Shown piece by piece: positions 45,036 through 54,301 of a DNA stretch of 64,000 nt. The DNA is taken from positions 1 to 64,000 of the forward strand of contig JAFOBG010000019.1 in the NCBI GenBank assembly GCA_017381935.1, in the 5' to 3' direction. Numbering within the stretch: position 1 is the stretch's first letter; every line of letters starts with the position of its first letter. Origin of the DNA: Alistipes sp. GTDB lineage: Bacteria > Bacteroidota > Bacteroidia > Bacteroidales > Rikenellaceae. Below the pieces are notes generated by a model. The model saw nothing but the letters and a program-made list of their open reading frames with translations. It did not search any database and was not told the origin of the DNA. A program made the position numbers and the translations under genes.

Positions 45036-47519
45036 ATGGTATATCCTGAGAATTTTGAATCAAAGATAGGCTTTGACCTTATTCGTAGTCAGTGTAGAGA
45101 ACTCTGTACTATGCGCCGTTCTGTGGAACTGCTTGAGGAACAGAAATTTTCTACTTCGGCTCGTCAAATATCTGCTCGTCAAGCACTTGCCTCAGAGATG
45201 GGGACAATTCTCACGATGGATTGCGGAGTGTTGAAGGATGAATTCTTCGATATAGATACTATTGTAGATAAGGTCAGAGTTGTAGGTACGTTCCTTGATT
45301 GTGAACAGGTGATGCAACTCGGTGTTACACTTTCAGCAGCAGCTGCAATTGTAGAGATGATATATAGCCGAGCAGATGATGTCTTTCCGGCGCTACGTCG
45401 TCTTTCAGCAGGTATCGGCCCGCTGTCTCATATAGTTGCAGAGATTAGCCGAATACTTGATGAACGTGGAAATATGCGGGATAATGCCTCGCCAGAGCTT
45501 GCTGAGGTACGTCGTGAGATACGCCAATCCGAAGGCCAAGTTTCGAAGAGACTGCAAGCAGTATTACAGGCTGCCAAGAGTGCCGGAGTTGTAGATTCGG
45601 ATGCTACAATATCTATACGAGAGGGTCGAGCAGTAATTCCTGTAGCGGCTGCAAATAAGCGTAAACTGCAAGGCTTTATTCATGATGAGTCGGCTACAGG
45701 TAAGACATTCTATGTGGAGCCGGTTGAGGTTGTAGAGCTTAATAATAGGCTTAAGGAACTTGAGTATAGGGAGAGACGAGAGGTTGTAAGAGTGCTTACA
45801 GCCTTTACTGATATGGTGAGAGTTGATGTTGATGCGGTAGCTCGTGTAGGTGAGTATGTGGCCATGATAGATATGATTCGTGCAAAGGCTCGCTGGGCAT
45901 TGGCAAATGATGCAGTTCAACCGATAATAAGCAAGGGTGATATGTGGCTTGTCAAGGCTCGTCATCCGCTTTTGGCTCAGACCCTCAAGCGTAGCCAGAG
46001 AGAGCTTATTCCGTTAGATGCTCGCTTGGATAAAGATAGTCGCATACTTGTTATTTCGGGTCCTAACGCAGGCGGAAAGTCGGTCTGTTTAAAGACATTT
46101 GGAATTATTCAATATATGTTCCAATGTGGTTTCCCGGTTACTGTAGGGCAGAGTAGCGAACTTCCTGTTTTTGAGAAACTTTTTATTGATATAGGAGATC
46201 AACAATCTATAGAGAATGACCTATCAACCTATTCTTCACACCTGTTGAATATGAAGGCCATGCTTGCCGGTGCTAATAGTAAGTCATTGGTGCTTATAGA
46301 TGAGTTTGGTACAGGTACAGAGCCCGTTATAGGCTCGGCAATAGCAGAGGCTGTTCTTGAACAACTTGTTGATAGTGGTTGCTTTGGTGTAATTACAACC
46401 CACTATTCCAATATTAAATATTATGCTTCCTCCACAAATGGTATTATCAACGGAGCTATGATGTTTGATGTTCAGAATATTCGTCCACTATTCCGACTTG
46501 AGATAGGTAAGCCCGGTAGCTCGTTTGCTATTGAGATTGCTCGCAAAATAGGCCTGCCGGAGACCATTATCAAATCTGCTCGAGAGAAGGTAGGCTCCGA
46601 CCATATAGATATTGAGAGACAATTGCGAGAGATTGCTCGTGATAAGAGATATTGGGAGCAGAAACGTGAAAAGATACGCTTGACAGATCGCAAGGTTGAG
46701 GAGTTGGAGCATAACTACCAACAGCAGTTGGCCACAATCAAAGAGGAACGAAGGGCGATTCTTCATGATGCTAAGAGTAAAGCAAAAGAGCTTATTGCTG
46801 AGGCTAATCGCCAAATTGAGAGCACTATTAAGAGTATCAAGGAAGCACAAGCTGAAAAAGAGCAGACTCGTACTCTCAGGCAGACATTTAATGACTTTAA
46901 GGATAGTGTTGAGGAGGCAGATTCTACTGATGAAAATGAGCGTATTGAGAGAGAAATGGCACGTATCGCTCGTCGCCGTCAACGTCGTGAAGAGCGTAAG
47001 AATAATAAGGAGGTGCAGAGTGTAGAGACTCTGCCGCAGGTGAAAAAATTACCTGTTGAGGCGGGCTCTAAGGTGCGCCTGATAGGTCATGATGGGGTAG
47101 GAGTGGTTCAGTCAATTCGAGGAAAGAAAGCACAAGTAGCCTTTGGTCAGATGCTGACAACAGTTGACATATCTCGTTTGGAGGCTATATCTGCTGCAGA
47201 ATACCATCGAGCTACACGTCCTCAAACTCCAAGGACTGTAATAAGTTCCGATATATCACAACGAAGACTCAACTTTAAGACCTCTATTGATATTAGAGGC
47301 GAAAGGGTGGTTGATGGCCTTGATAAGGTACGAGACTTTATAGACGATGCATTGATGGTAGGTGTGGGCGAGGTCTCTATCCTACATGGTAAAGGCACAG
47401 GTGCGTTGAAAGAGGAGATTCGTCGTTATCTTAAAACCGTACCAGCAGTGAAGAGTGCCGTGGATGACCATCCGGATAGAGGAGGCTCAGGAATAACTAT
47501 TGTAACATTCTCTTTGTAG
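45036..47519 (+). CDS. MutS2 (Smr-containing ATPase)
   Basis: An 827-residue MutS2. The core and clamp helices (about 1-300) precede the ATPase with Walker A GPNAGGKSVCLKTFG (near 345), LIDEFGTGTEP and the THYSNIKYYA stretch. A charged coiled coil (about 510-650), a KOW-like linker and a C-terminal Smr nuclease domain (about 750-827) with SIDIRGERV and HGKGTG follow. MutS2 proteins act on branched DNA or on stalled, collided ribosomes, not in classical mismatch repair. The start (MVYPENFESKIGFD) matches family usage although a terminator-like hairpin ends 2 bases before it. Confidence 0.95.
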   Translation: MVYPENFESKIGFDLIRSQCRELCTMRRSVELLEEQKFSTSARQISARQALASEMGTILTMDCGVLKDEFFDIDTIVDKVRVVGTFLDCEQVMQLGVTLSAAAAIVEMIYSRADDVFPALRRLSAGIGPLSHIVAEISRILDERGNMRDNASPELAEVRREIRQSEGQVSKRLQAVLQAAKSAGVVDSDATISIREGRAVIPVAAANKRKLQGFIHDESATGKTFYVEPVEVVELNNRLKELEYRERREVVRVLTAFTDMVRVDVDAVARVGEYVAMIDMIRAKARWALANDAVQPIISKGDMWLVKARHPLLAQTLKRSQRELIPLDARLDKDSRILVISGPNAGGKSVCLKTFGIIQYMFQCGFPVTVGQSSELPVFEKLFIDIGDQQSIENDLSTYSSHLLNMKAMLAGANSKSLVLIDEFGTGTEPVIGSAIAEAVLEQLVDSGCFGVITTHYSNIKYYASSTNGIINGAMMFDVQNIRPLFRLEIGKPGSSFAIEIARKIGLPETIIKSAREKVGSDHIDIERQLREIARDKRYWEQKREKIRLTDRKVEELEHNYQQQLATIKEERRAILHDAKSKAKELIAEANRQIESTIKSIKEAQAEKEQTRTLRQTFNDFKDSVEEADSTDENERIEREMARIARRRQRREERKNNKEVQSVETLPQVKKLPVEAGSKVRLIGHDGVGVVQSIRGKKAQVAFGQMLTTVDISRLEAISAAEYHRATRPQTPRTVISSDISQRRLNFKTSIDIRGERVVDGLDKVRDFIDDALMVGVGEVSILHGKGTGALKEEIRRYLKTVPAVKSAVDDHPDRGGSGITIVTFSL

Positions 47520-47520
47520 T

Positions 47521-49872
47521 ATGAAATATACACTTTCTCAGATTGCTCAGATTTGTTCTGGCGTGCATTATGGCGCAGAGTGCGTGGTAGGTTCAGTAAT
47601 TACAGACAGTCGTTCTGTTGTTACAGATACTTCTGGCATATTTGTCGCAATGAAGGGTGTGAATCATGACTCCCATAACTATATTGATGATATGGCTGTA
47701 AAGGGTGTTAAGGCCTTTTTGGTGGAGAGAGAAGTCGAAGTTGCAGATGGTTGTGGTGTTGTTGTGGTCGAGAATGCCATGCAAGCTTTACAGCGATTGG
47801 CAAAATGGCATAGAGAGCATTTTACAGGAGAGGTCGTTGCTATAACAGGTTCCAATGGTAAGACAACGGTTAAGGAGTGGATTGCAGCAGTAATGCCAAA
47901 GAGTGTAAAACTATTCCGTTCGCCACGTAGCTATAACTCTCAACTTGGAGTGGCTCTGTCGTTACTGATGATACCTGATGATGCAGATATGGCAATTATC
48001 GAGGCCGGAATATCTCAGCCTGACGAGATGGAGCGCCTTTATAGCATGATACAGCCTAAAACAGTACTCTTTACTGCCTTCGGAGATGCTCATCAAGCCA
48101 ATTTTGAGAGCTATGAGCAGAAAATTAGAGAGAAACTTATTTTGGCAAAGAGTGCAGATACGATTATATATAACTCAGTCTATAACAAGTTCGCTCAGGC
48201 TGTAGAGGAATACTACTCTACAAGACGATTGATAGATGCCGCTAAGATTGAAATTACACAGATAGAGGATACGCTATCTGTTAACAATGCACGTTTGGTA
48301 GCTGCATTTTGTTATCTATATGGCTATCCGATACCTACATTCGATAGTCTGCCACCACTCTCAATGCGTTTGGAGGTTAAGCAGGGTGCAGATGACTCTT
48401 TGATTGTCGATGATAGCTATAGCTGTGATATAGATTCACTCTCGATTGCATTGGATTATCTGGACTCGGTTGCTGCTAATAGACGTAAGGTGGTTATTAT
48501 GTCTGATATTTTGCAGAGTGGTTGGGATGATAAGACTCTTTATAGTCTTGTAGCTAAAAAGTTAGAGCATAGCAAGATAGATTTGTTTGTCGGAATAGGA
48601 GATGCGATAGCTTGCAACTCTTCACTGTTCACTGTTCCGAGCATTTTCTTTAAAACGACGGAGAGCCTACTGTCCAATCTATCACAGATAGATACAGCAT
48701 CTGCAGCAATACTTATTAAGGGAAATAGAGCGTCTCGAACCGAGCGAATCTCTCATCATTTAGAACTGCGTAGTCATACAACGGTAATGGAGGTTAATTT
48801 GCGAGCAATGGAACGTAATATTAACTATTTCCGAGCAAAAATGTCTCCTGAAACAAAGTTGGTTGCTATGGTTAAGGCATCAAGTTATGGCGTGGGAGAA
48901 ACAGAGGTAGCTCAGATGTTATGTAAGCAGGGAGTTGATTATCTGGCAGTTGCTTTTGCTGATGAAGGTGTTGATTTGCGTTTGGGAGGTATTACAATGC
49001 CGATAATTGTCCTTAATGCAGATGACAAGAGTTTTGATACAATGGTAAAGTATCATCTTGAACCTGAGATATATTCATTACGCTCTTTAGAGGCGTTTGC
49101 TCGTGTTGTAAAAGACGAGAAGGATTATCCAGTACATATAAAACTCGATACCGGTATGCATCGCCTCGGCTTTGTGAGTGAGGATATACCTCAATTGCTC
49201 ACTTTGCTGGATAAATATAGCACAACAATTAGAGTAGCTACTGTTTTTACACATCTCTGTGCTTCTGATGAGCCGTCTCAGGATGATTTTACACGTAAGC
49301 AGATTGCACTTTTTGAGCAGTTGAGTAGCTGTATAATATCTCATGTCGGATATTCGGTCTTGCGCCATGTTGCAGCCTCGGCCGCAATACTGCGTTTTAC
49401 AGAGGCTCACTTTGATATGTGTCGCTTAGGTCTGGGTATGTATGGCTATGGATATGAGCACAATGATAATTTAGAGCCAGTCTCAACATTACGTACAAGA
49501 ATAGTACAGATTCATACTCTTGATGCCGGAGAAACGGTAGGTTATGGTCGTAGTGGGGTGATTACACGGCCAAGTCGTATAGCCACTATTCCTATTGGTT
49601 ATGCAGACGGCTTGGATAGAGCAGTTGGTTGTGGCAGATGGAATATGATTGTAAGGGGCAGTAAGGCTCCTACAGTGGGTAGAATATGTATGGATAGCTG
49701 TATGATAGATGTTACCGACATACCTGATGCAAGAGAGGGTGATGTGGTAACAATATTCTCACCAGAGGCAGGTAATACGGCTGAGGATATGGCTCAAAAA
49801 CTCAATACAATACCTTATGAGGTGCTAACCTCTGTTTCGAAGCGAGTTAAACGAATTTATATCTACGAATAA
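47521..49872 (+). CDS. fused MurF (UDP-MurNAc-tripeptide:D-Ala-D-Ala ligase) and alanine racemase
   Basis: A 783-residue two-enzyme protein. Residues about 1-420 are a Mur ligase with the ATP loop AITGSNGKTTVKEW and SRSYNSQLGVAL-like words. Residues about 425-783 are a fold-type III alanine racemase with the PLP lysine in AMVKASSYGVG and GRICMDSCMIDVTD near the end. The fusion supplies D-alanine and uses D-Ala-D-Ala in the next steps of peptidoglycan synthesis. Such fusions are known in Bacteroidota. It begins one base after the mutS2 stop, and its last base overlaps the rsmI start. Confidence 0.96.
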   Translation: MKYTLSQIAQICSGVHYGAECVVGSVITDSRSVVTDTSGIFVAMKGVNHDSHNYIDDMAVKGVKAFLVEREVEVADGCGVVVVENAMQALQRLAKWHREHFTGEVVAITGSNGKTTVKEWIAAVMPKSVKLFRSPRSYNSQLGVALSLLMIPDDADMAIIEAGISQPDEMERLYSMIQPKTVLFTAFGDAHQANFESYEQKIREKLILAKSADTIIYNSVYNKFAQAVEEYYSTRRLIDAAKIEITQIEDTLSVNNARLVAAFCYLYGYPIPTFDSLPPLSMRLEVKQGADDSLIVDDSYSCDIDSLSIALDYLDSVAANRRKVVIMSDILQSGWDDKTLYSLVAKKLEHSKIDLFVGIGDAIACNSSLFTVPSIFFKTTESLLSNLSQIDTASAAILIKGNRASRTERISHHLELRSHTTVMEVNLRAMERNINYFRAKMSPETKLVAMVKASSYGVGETEVAQMLCKQGVDYLAVAFADEGVDLRLGGITMPIIVLNADDKSFDTMVKYHLEPEIYSLRSLEAFARVVKDEKDYPVHIKLDTGMHRLGFVSEDIPQLLTLLDKYSTTIRVATVFTHLCASDEPSQDDFTRKQIALFEQLSSCIISHVGYSVLRHVAASAAILRFTEAHFDMCRLGLGMYGYGYEHNDNLEPVSTLRTRIVQIHTLDAGETVGYGRSGVITRPSRIATIPIGYADGLDRAVGCGRWNMIVRGSKAPTVGRICMDSCMIDVTDIPDAREGDVVTIFSPEAGNTAEDMAQKLNTIPYEVLTSVSKRVKRIYIYE

Positions 49873-50582
49873 TGAAGGGTGTATTATATCTTATCCCTTG
49901 TCCTATTGCAGAGGATACGGCTGTTAGTGATGTAACTCCGACTGCAAATCAGAGAGTAATTGACTCTTTAGACTATTTTATAGTCGAGAATATACGCTCA
50001 GCTCGTCGTTTTCTCTCTAAATCGGGATATGCAAAGAGTATAGATCAAGCAAGATTTGTTGAGCTTAATGAGCATACAACCTCTCCTACAGAGATTGCAA
50101 AGATGGTAGAGCCTCTTCTGAAAGGTGTTAGCGGAGGTGTTATCTCAGAGGCTGGAGTGCCTGCTGTTGCAGATCCTGGACAGGCCGTTGTAGAGTTGTG
50201 TCATAAGCACGATATTCGTGTAGTGCCACTTGTCGGTCCTTCTTCAATACTTATGGCAGTAATGGCGTCGGGTCTTAGCGGACAATCGTTTGCTTTTAAT
50301 GGATATTTGCCAATCAAAGAGCCGGAACGTTCAAAGACTATTAAGCGTCTTGAGTCTCGAGCTAAGACAGAGAGACAATCGCAGCTTTTTATAGAGGCCC
50401 CATATAGAAATATAAAGCTACTTGAGCAGATGATTAAAACTCTACAACCAGAGACCCGATTGTGTATTGCTTGTGATATAACCTCTGCAAGTGAGTATAT
50501 TCGTACAGCAACCGTGGCGCAGTGGCGAAAGAATACAATGCCTGATATTCAAAAAAGACCTACCATATTTATTATAGGATAG
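49872..50582 (+). CDS. RsmI-family SAM-dependent rRNA methyltransferase
   Basis: A 236-residue tetrapyrrole-methylase-fold protein. LIPCPIAEDT at the start, VISEAGVPAVADPGQAVVE and PLVGPSSILMAVMASGL are RsmI-family words. RsmI methylates the 2'-OH of C1402 of 16S rRNA. The protein is shorter than E. coli RsmI (286) and lacks its C-terminal helix region, as in a Bacteroidota variant group, so target identity is inferred. It ends the amidase-to-rsmI plus-strand run. Confidence 0.88.
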   Translation: MKGVLYLIPCPIAEDTAVSDVTPTANQRVIDSLDYFIVENIRSARRFLSKSGYAKSIDQARFVELNEHTTSPTEIAKMVEPLLKGVSGGVISEAGVPAVADPGQAVVELCHKHDIRVVPLVGPSSILMAVMASGLSGQSFAFNGYLPIKEPERSKTIKRLESRAKTERQSQLFIEAPYRNIKLLEQMIKTLQPETRLCIACDITSASEYIRTATVAQWRKNTMPDIQKRPTIFIIG

Positions 50583-50613
50583 AAAAAAAGGAGCTTTTAA
50601 AGCTCCTTTTTTT
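50583..50613. terminator. bidirectional terminator after rsmI
   Basis: An A-tract, GGAGC/GCTCC core and T-tract form an inverted repeat of 15 bases per arm around one central base. It lies between convergent genes. Confidence 0.9.
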
Positions 50614-50628
50614 GTTTGTGTCAGCATA

Positions 50629-52140
50629 TTATCTGGTTGGCGTAAAGACATCAATAGCAATCTCACCAAAGTTGCCATCACTATCATATCCCACTGCAAC
50701 GGCACTTACAGGTTGATTCCAAGGACATTTTCCAAACTGACAAGGATTGAGATTTTTGAAATATTCATCTTTGATAATATTGCGAATCAGACTCTGACGT
50801 GATGCCTCAGATAAATCGCCCTGGAATATAACATTATAGAAACCTGCACACTTCTCATCAGGTGTAACTGTAGAGCTGACAATGGCATATCCGTCATCTC
50901 CTTTGCTAAAGCTGCCTTTAACTACAACTTTACAATCTGATATTATATCACTCTTTGTAGCAAAACTATCTCCCATCACAAATGGAGCTGCTGCATTTCC
51001 GTTCTGGCCAATACATACAGCCCATGGTATATATTGAGTACCTTGAACAAGTCCATAAGTAGTACCCTCTACACTTACGTCATCAAACGAACTTATTATC
51101 TCCAGTGCATCATTCAGATTACCGAAATCTTGTGCAAATGGAGCTAAACTCTCAGCTAAGACACTCTCCATAGCCTTCTGAGCACCCATTTCGGCAGATA
51201 TTTTCTCATAATAATCCTTCTCTACAACACTCCAGAAAAATACACAGTGTTTAACAGAAGGCGAAACTTTCATATATGCACGGTCATACTGAATATTACT
51301 TACCTCAAAAGTAAATGAGCATGTTGCCGGGTCGCCACCCGATTTTGTAGAGAATGGAACTTTTGTAAGTGGCGTTGTTGCCAATCCTCCTTCATAACCG
51401 AAAGCAATTAGATAGTAGTCTCGGCCAGGAATACAACTGTCTATATTTCCACTCTGATTGCCAGTAACAACATAACTCTCTATATCACTACGAGCCTTAA
51501 GACAATGTGCAATAAAATCGTCTCCAAGTCTATCTACAGTAGCCTTATTCCAAGGAATAAGTACATAACGTTCTTGTGTATTTGTCGGTTTTACTGAGTA
51601 TGTAACACCTGTGTAACTACTAGAACCGAGGGTGATTTTGAAAGTATTATTGGACTCCTTTGCCTTCTCAGTTGAGAACTTAACAGATATAATATCTGTA
51701 GTTATAAGACCTTTGCTATCAATACCCATTGCCACAGCGTAATACTCTGTATCTGCACTCAGATTTGTAAAACCGTATGAGTCATCTCCTGCCGAGAGAA
51801 TACGTGATAACACTTCATCTTTAGTGAAGTTGTTACTCTCCATCAGGTTTTTGATAGTATTGTCGATAAATCTTTGAAAACCAAACTCTTCGTTGTACTC
51901 TTTGTAATACTCTGCACGGAGAAGGTCAAAGTAATATTTTGAGCCCTTATCTGTAGGTGTTACACTTACACGGGCTGCAGTTGCAGTGATATCAATCACT
52001 TCAACCTTAAAAGGGGCCTTTGTCTCAGGCTGCTCAGGTGTGTCGGGCTTATTCTCATTGTTTATCTCATTGCCACCTTTGTTACACGCTGTAACAAGGA
52101 GAAGAAATGATAGTGCGACTAACTTGAAAAAGTGCTTCAT
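50629..52140 (-). CDS. lipoprotein with tandem Fn3-like domains (unknown)
   Basis: A 503-residue predicted lipoprotein. The signal MKHFFKLVALSFLLLVTAC fixes the start at 52140 with Cys19 as lipid site; an upstream in-frame ATG at 52206 is rejected. A Pro/Glu/Asn-rich linker follows. Then come three or four beta-sandwich repeats, each closing with a strand pattern like YYAVAMGIDSKG ... VKFST, DYYLIAFGYEGG ... VPFST, YIPWAVCIGQNG ... SFAT and VSAVAVGYDSDG ... VFTP. This resembles fibronectin-III-like surface lipoproteins. It has its own promoter and terminator. Function unknown. Confidence 0.8.
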   Translation of the reverse strand: MKHFFKLVALSFLLLVTACNKGGNEINNENKPDTPEQPETKAPFKVEVIDITATAARVSVTPTDKGSKYYFDLLRAEYYKEYNEEFGFQRFIDNTIKNLMESNNFTKDEVLSRILSAGDDSYGFTNLSADTEYYAVAMGIDSKGLITTDIISVKFSTEKAKESNNTFKITLGSSSYTGVTYSVKPTNTQERYVLIPWNKATVDRLGDDFIAHCLKARSDIESYVVTGNQSGNIDSCIPGRDYYLIAFGYEGGLATTPLTKVPFSTKSGGDPATCSFTFEVSNIQYDRAYMKVSPSVKHCVFFWSVVEKDYYEKISAEMGAQKAMESVLAESLAPFAQDFGNLNDALEIISSFDDVSVEGTTYGLVQGTQYIPWAVCIGQNGNAAAPFVMGDSFATKSDIISDCKVVVKGSFSKGDDGYAIVSSTVTPDEKCAGFYNVIFQGDLSEASRQSLIRNIIKDEYFKNLNPCQFGKCPWNQPVSAVAVGYDSDGNFGEIAIDVFTPTR

Positions 52141-52163
52141 ATTCGTAAAATGATAATTTTGTA

Positions 52164-52195
52164 CAAAAATAGTGATTTTTATGTATAAAACAAAA
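52164..52195 (-). promoter_or_regulatory. promoter of the lipoprotein gene
   Basis: On the minus strand TTTTG (52195-52191), a 19-base spacer and TATTTTTG (52171-52164) match the consensus. The -33 box lies in the T-tract of the preceding terminator. Confidence 0.8.
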
Positions 52196-52218
52196 AAGAG
52201 CCACATCAGCGACTCTTT
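52192..52218 (-). terminator. terminator of the steroid/bile-acid gene cluster
   Basis: On the minus strand AAAGAGTC-gctgatgt-GGCTCTTT (8 bp with one G-T wobble, 52218-52195) is followed by TTT before a G at 52191. It lies 26 bases after the dehydrogenase stop. Confidence 0.8.
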
Positions 52219-52244
52219 ATAAAAATAGGATAATCTTTACTCTT

Positions 52245-53051
52245 TTACTTTTGCCATTTGTGGGTAAAACCTCGCATCCAGCGGAGAATAAACATAGGTA
52301 GATATTCTAAAAGAGGGATGAGTAGTCGCATCCACCAATCAGGTACAACGCAACGGCGTTTGCGCCACAATGAGTTTAGCCCTCGGCGAGCGCAGAACTT
52401 TGGTGTCGAAAGTGCGTGGATATTAAGACCTATCTTTTGCCACTTTTTGCTTAGCCCATATAGGTCAGTTGCAATACCTGCAGGGCAGACTGCTGTTACA
52501 TAGACCTTTTTCTCTTGTACCTCTTTTGAGAAGGCAACAGAGAATGATTTTAGGTAGGCCTTACTTCCGCTATATAGAGACAATCCTGGCCATGGCATCC
52601 ATATCGAATATGATGACATATTAAGAATGTAACCGCCACCACGCTCAGCCATATCGGTTGCAAATAGTTTGCAGAGTACGGTATTGGTTATGTCGTGCAA
52701 CATGATGGTCTGCTTGATACGCTCAATAGGTGTGTCGATAATGTCGCAGAATGAGAACATACCAGCATTGTTAATAAGCACATCTATAGTATATCCACTA
52801 CTCTTTATCCACTCATATAACTCCTCGGCAGCAGTTGTGGTTGCAAGGTCTTTGACATATACAACAACCTTTGCACCTGATTGAGATTGTATCTGTTCAG
52901 CCACACTCTGCAATCGTACCTCGTCTCTGCTGACGATAATAAGGTTATAGCCTAATGCAGCAAGTTGCTCGGCATAGCACTGTCCAATACCTGAAGAGGC
53001 TCCGGTAACAAGCGCTGTTTTTGTCCCTTTCTCTACCTGCCCACGTTTCAT
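52245..53051 (-). CDS. short-chain dehydrogenase, probable 3-beta-hydroxysteroid dehydrogenase
   Basis: A 268-residue SDR. The NAD(P)-binding TGASSGIGQCYAEQL (residues about 16-30), NNAG and the catalytic Ser-Tyr-Lys (MSSYS, then YSGSK) are present. The hydrophobic, basic C-terminal tail (WWMRLLIPLLEYLPMFILRWM) suggests membrane association, as in the HSD17B12/3-ketoacyl reductase group. With a 5-alpha-reductase and an OYE reductase on the same transcript it most likely interconverts a 3-oxo and 3-hydroxy steroid or bile acid. The alpha or beta outcome is inferred from the reported clusters, not from residues seen here. It starts 1 base after the OYE gene ends. Confidence 0.82.
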   Translation of the reverse strand: MKRGQVEKGTKTALVTGASSGIGQCYAEQLAALGYNLIIVSRDEVRLQSVAEQIQSQSGAKVVVYVKDLATTTAAEELYEWIKSSGYTIDVLINNAGMFSFCDIIDTPIERIKQTIMLHDITNTVLCKLFATDMAERGGGYILNMSSYSIWMPWPGLSLYSGSKAYLKSFSVAFSKEVQEKKVYVTAVCPAGIATDLYGLSKKWQKIGLNIHALSTPKFCARRGLNSLWRKRRCVVPDWWMRLLIPLLEYLPMFILRWMRGFTHKWQK

Positions 53052-53052
53052 G

Positions 53053-54291
53053 TTACTTAATCTTACGAAGTTCTTTCCACAGACGCTCTGGAATATGCTC
53101 TTTGCAGTTGTGGCAACATATCATCTTATCTGAGTACATACGGGCAATGCAGTAGTCGCGGTGGTCGCAACCTGCACGAGTTGTAAAATCTCCCTCTTTA
53201 AGTTTGTTGATAAATGCAGGGTCGTTTACAAGCGCACGAGCCATCTGTAGCATCTCAAAACCCTCGTCAAGAACCTTCTCAATACCCTCGCGAGATACAA
53301 GACCTCCTACATATACCAATGGACCTTTAAGCGCAGTACGGAACTTTTTTGCATTCTCAAGGAAGAAACACTCCTCAAAGTCATAGTCCTTAATCATCCA
53401 TTGACCGAACAGAGAGACGACTATCTTCTGTAGCCACTCGTTCCACCCCATGTAGTAACCCATGGTCTTTGTGGGAATTCTACCACGCATCACCACCATC
53501 GGAGCTCGAGAGACAAATCCAGAAGAGAGTACAATGCCATGGACACCGAATGTTTCGATCTCCTTTGCTATCTCAATACTCTCTGGAATCTGGATGCCAT
53601 TCTTAAAACCATCCTCCATATTGTGCTTTACAAGAACCGCCATATTACACTTTGTAGCCGCCTCCATAACCTCAGTGAGGCACATTTTCATAAAGCGCAT
53701 GCGGTTCTCAAGTGAGCCTCCGAACTCATCACGGCGACGATTGGTCCATGGAGAGAGGAACTGCGATATAAGATATCCGTGGCCTGCGTGTACCTCTACA
53801 CTATCAAATCCCGCCTCATGGGCAGTATATACAGCCTTACCGAAGTCTTTAGCAGTCTGCTCAATCTCTGCATGGGTCATGCGACGATGGAATGTAGGAG
53901 AGTACAGATTAAAACCATTTGATGCAGAGACTGGGAAAGAACCGGCTGTTGACCAGTGTGTCATATTACCACAATGGCCTATCTGAATGCCTACAGCAGC
54001 ACCTTCGTTGTGTACTGCATCGGTGATATCTTTGAGTTGCGGAACAATCTCATCTCGCAACCATAACTGAGAGTTAAATGATACACCGCTACGGTTTACA
54101 GATGCATAGGCGAGAGTTGTCATGCCAACACCTCCACGAGCAACGCTTACATGGTAATCTTTCAGGTCCTGAGAAGGTCCGAAATCTTTACCCATACTCT
54201 CAAAAGCCGCAGAACGAATAACACGGTTTCTTAGAGTAACGGGACCCATTTTGTATGGGGTAAATAGCTTTGAATCGTCAAGATTCTTCAT
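53053..54291 (-). CDS. Old Yellow Enzyme family NADH:flavin oxidoreductase, probable steroid ene-reductase
   Basis: A 412-residue FMN TIM-barrel protein of the OYE family (LFTPYKMGPVTLRNRVIRSA at the N-terminus; VEVHAGHGYLISQFLSPWTN and NRRRDEFGGSLENR in the middle). It lacks the C-terminal FAD domain of long BaiCD/BaiH-type enzymes. It instead ends with a cysteine-rich segment (CDHRDYC and CCHNCK). OYE-family reductases reduce the C4-C5 double bond of 3-oxo-delta4 steroids, giving 5-beta products in known gut enzymes. It lies 10 bases after the 5-alpha-reductase gene. Confidence 0.85.
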   Translation of the reverse strand: MKNLDDSKLFTPYKMGPVTLRNRVIRSAAFESMGKDFGPSQDLKDYHVSVARGGVGMTTLAYASVNRSGVSFNSQLWLRDEIVPQLKDITDAVHNEGAAVGIQIGHCGNMTHWSTAGSFPVSASNGFNLYSPTFHRRMTHAEIEQTAKDFGKAVYTAHEAGFDSVEVHAGHGYLISQFLSPWTNRRRDEFGGSLENRMRFMKMCLTEVMEAATKCNMAVLVKHNMEDGFKNGIQIPESIEIAKEIETFGVHGIVLSSGFVSRAPMVVMRGRIPTKTMGYYMGWNEWLQKIVVSLFGQWMIKDYDFEECFFLENAKKFRTALKGPLVYVGGLVSREGIEKVLDEGFEMLQMARALVNDPAFINKLKEGDFTTRAGCDHRDYCIARMYSDKMICCHNCKEHIPERLWKELRKIK

Positions 54292-54301
54292 ATATTAGTT
54301 T

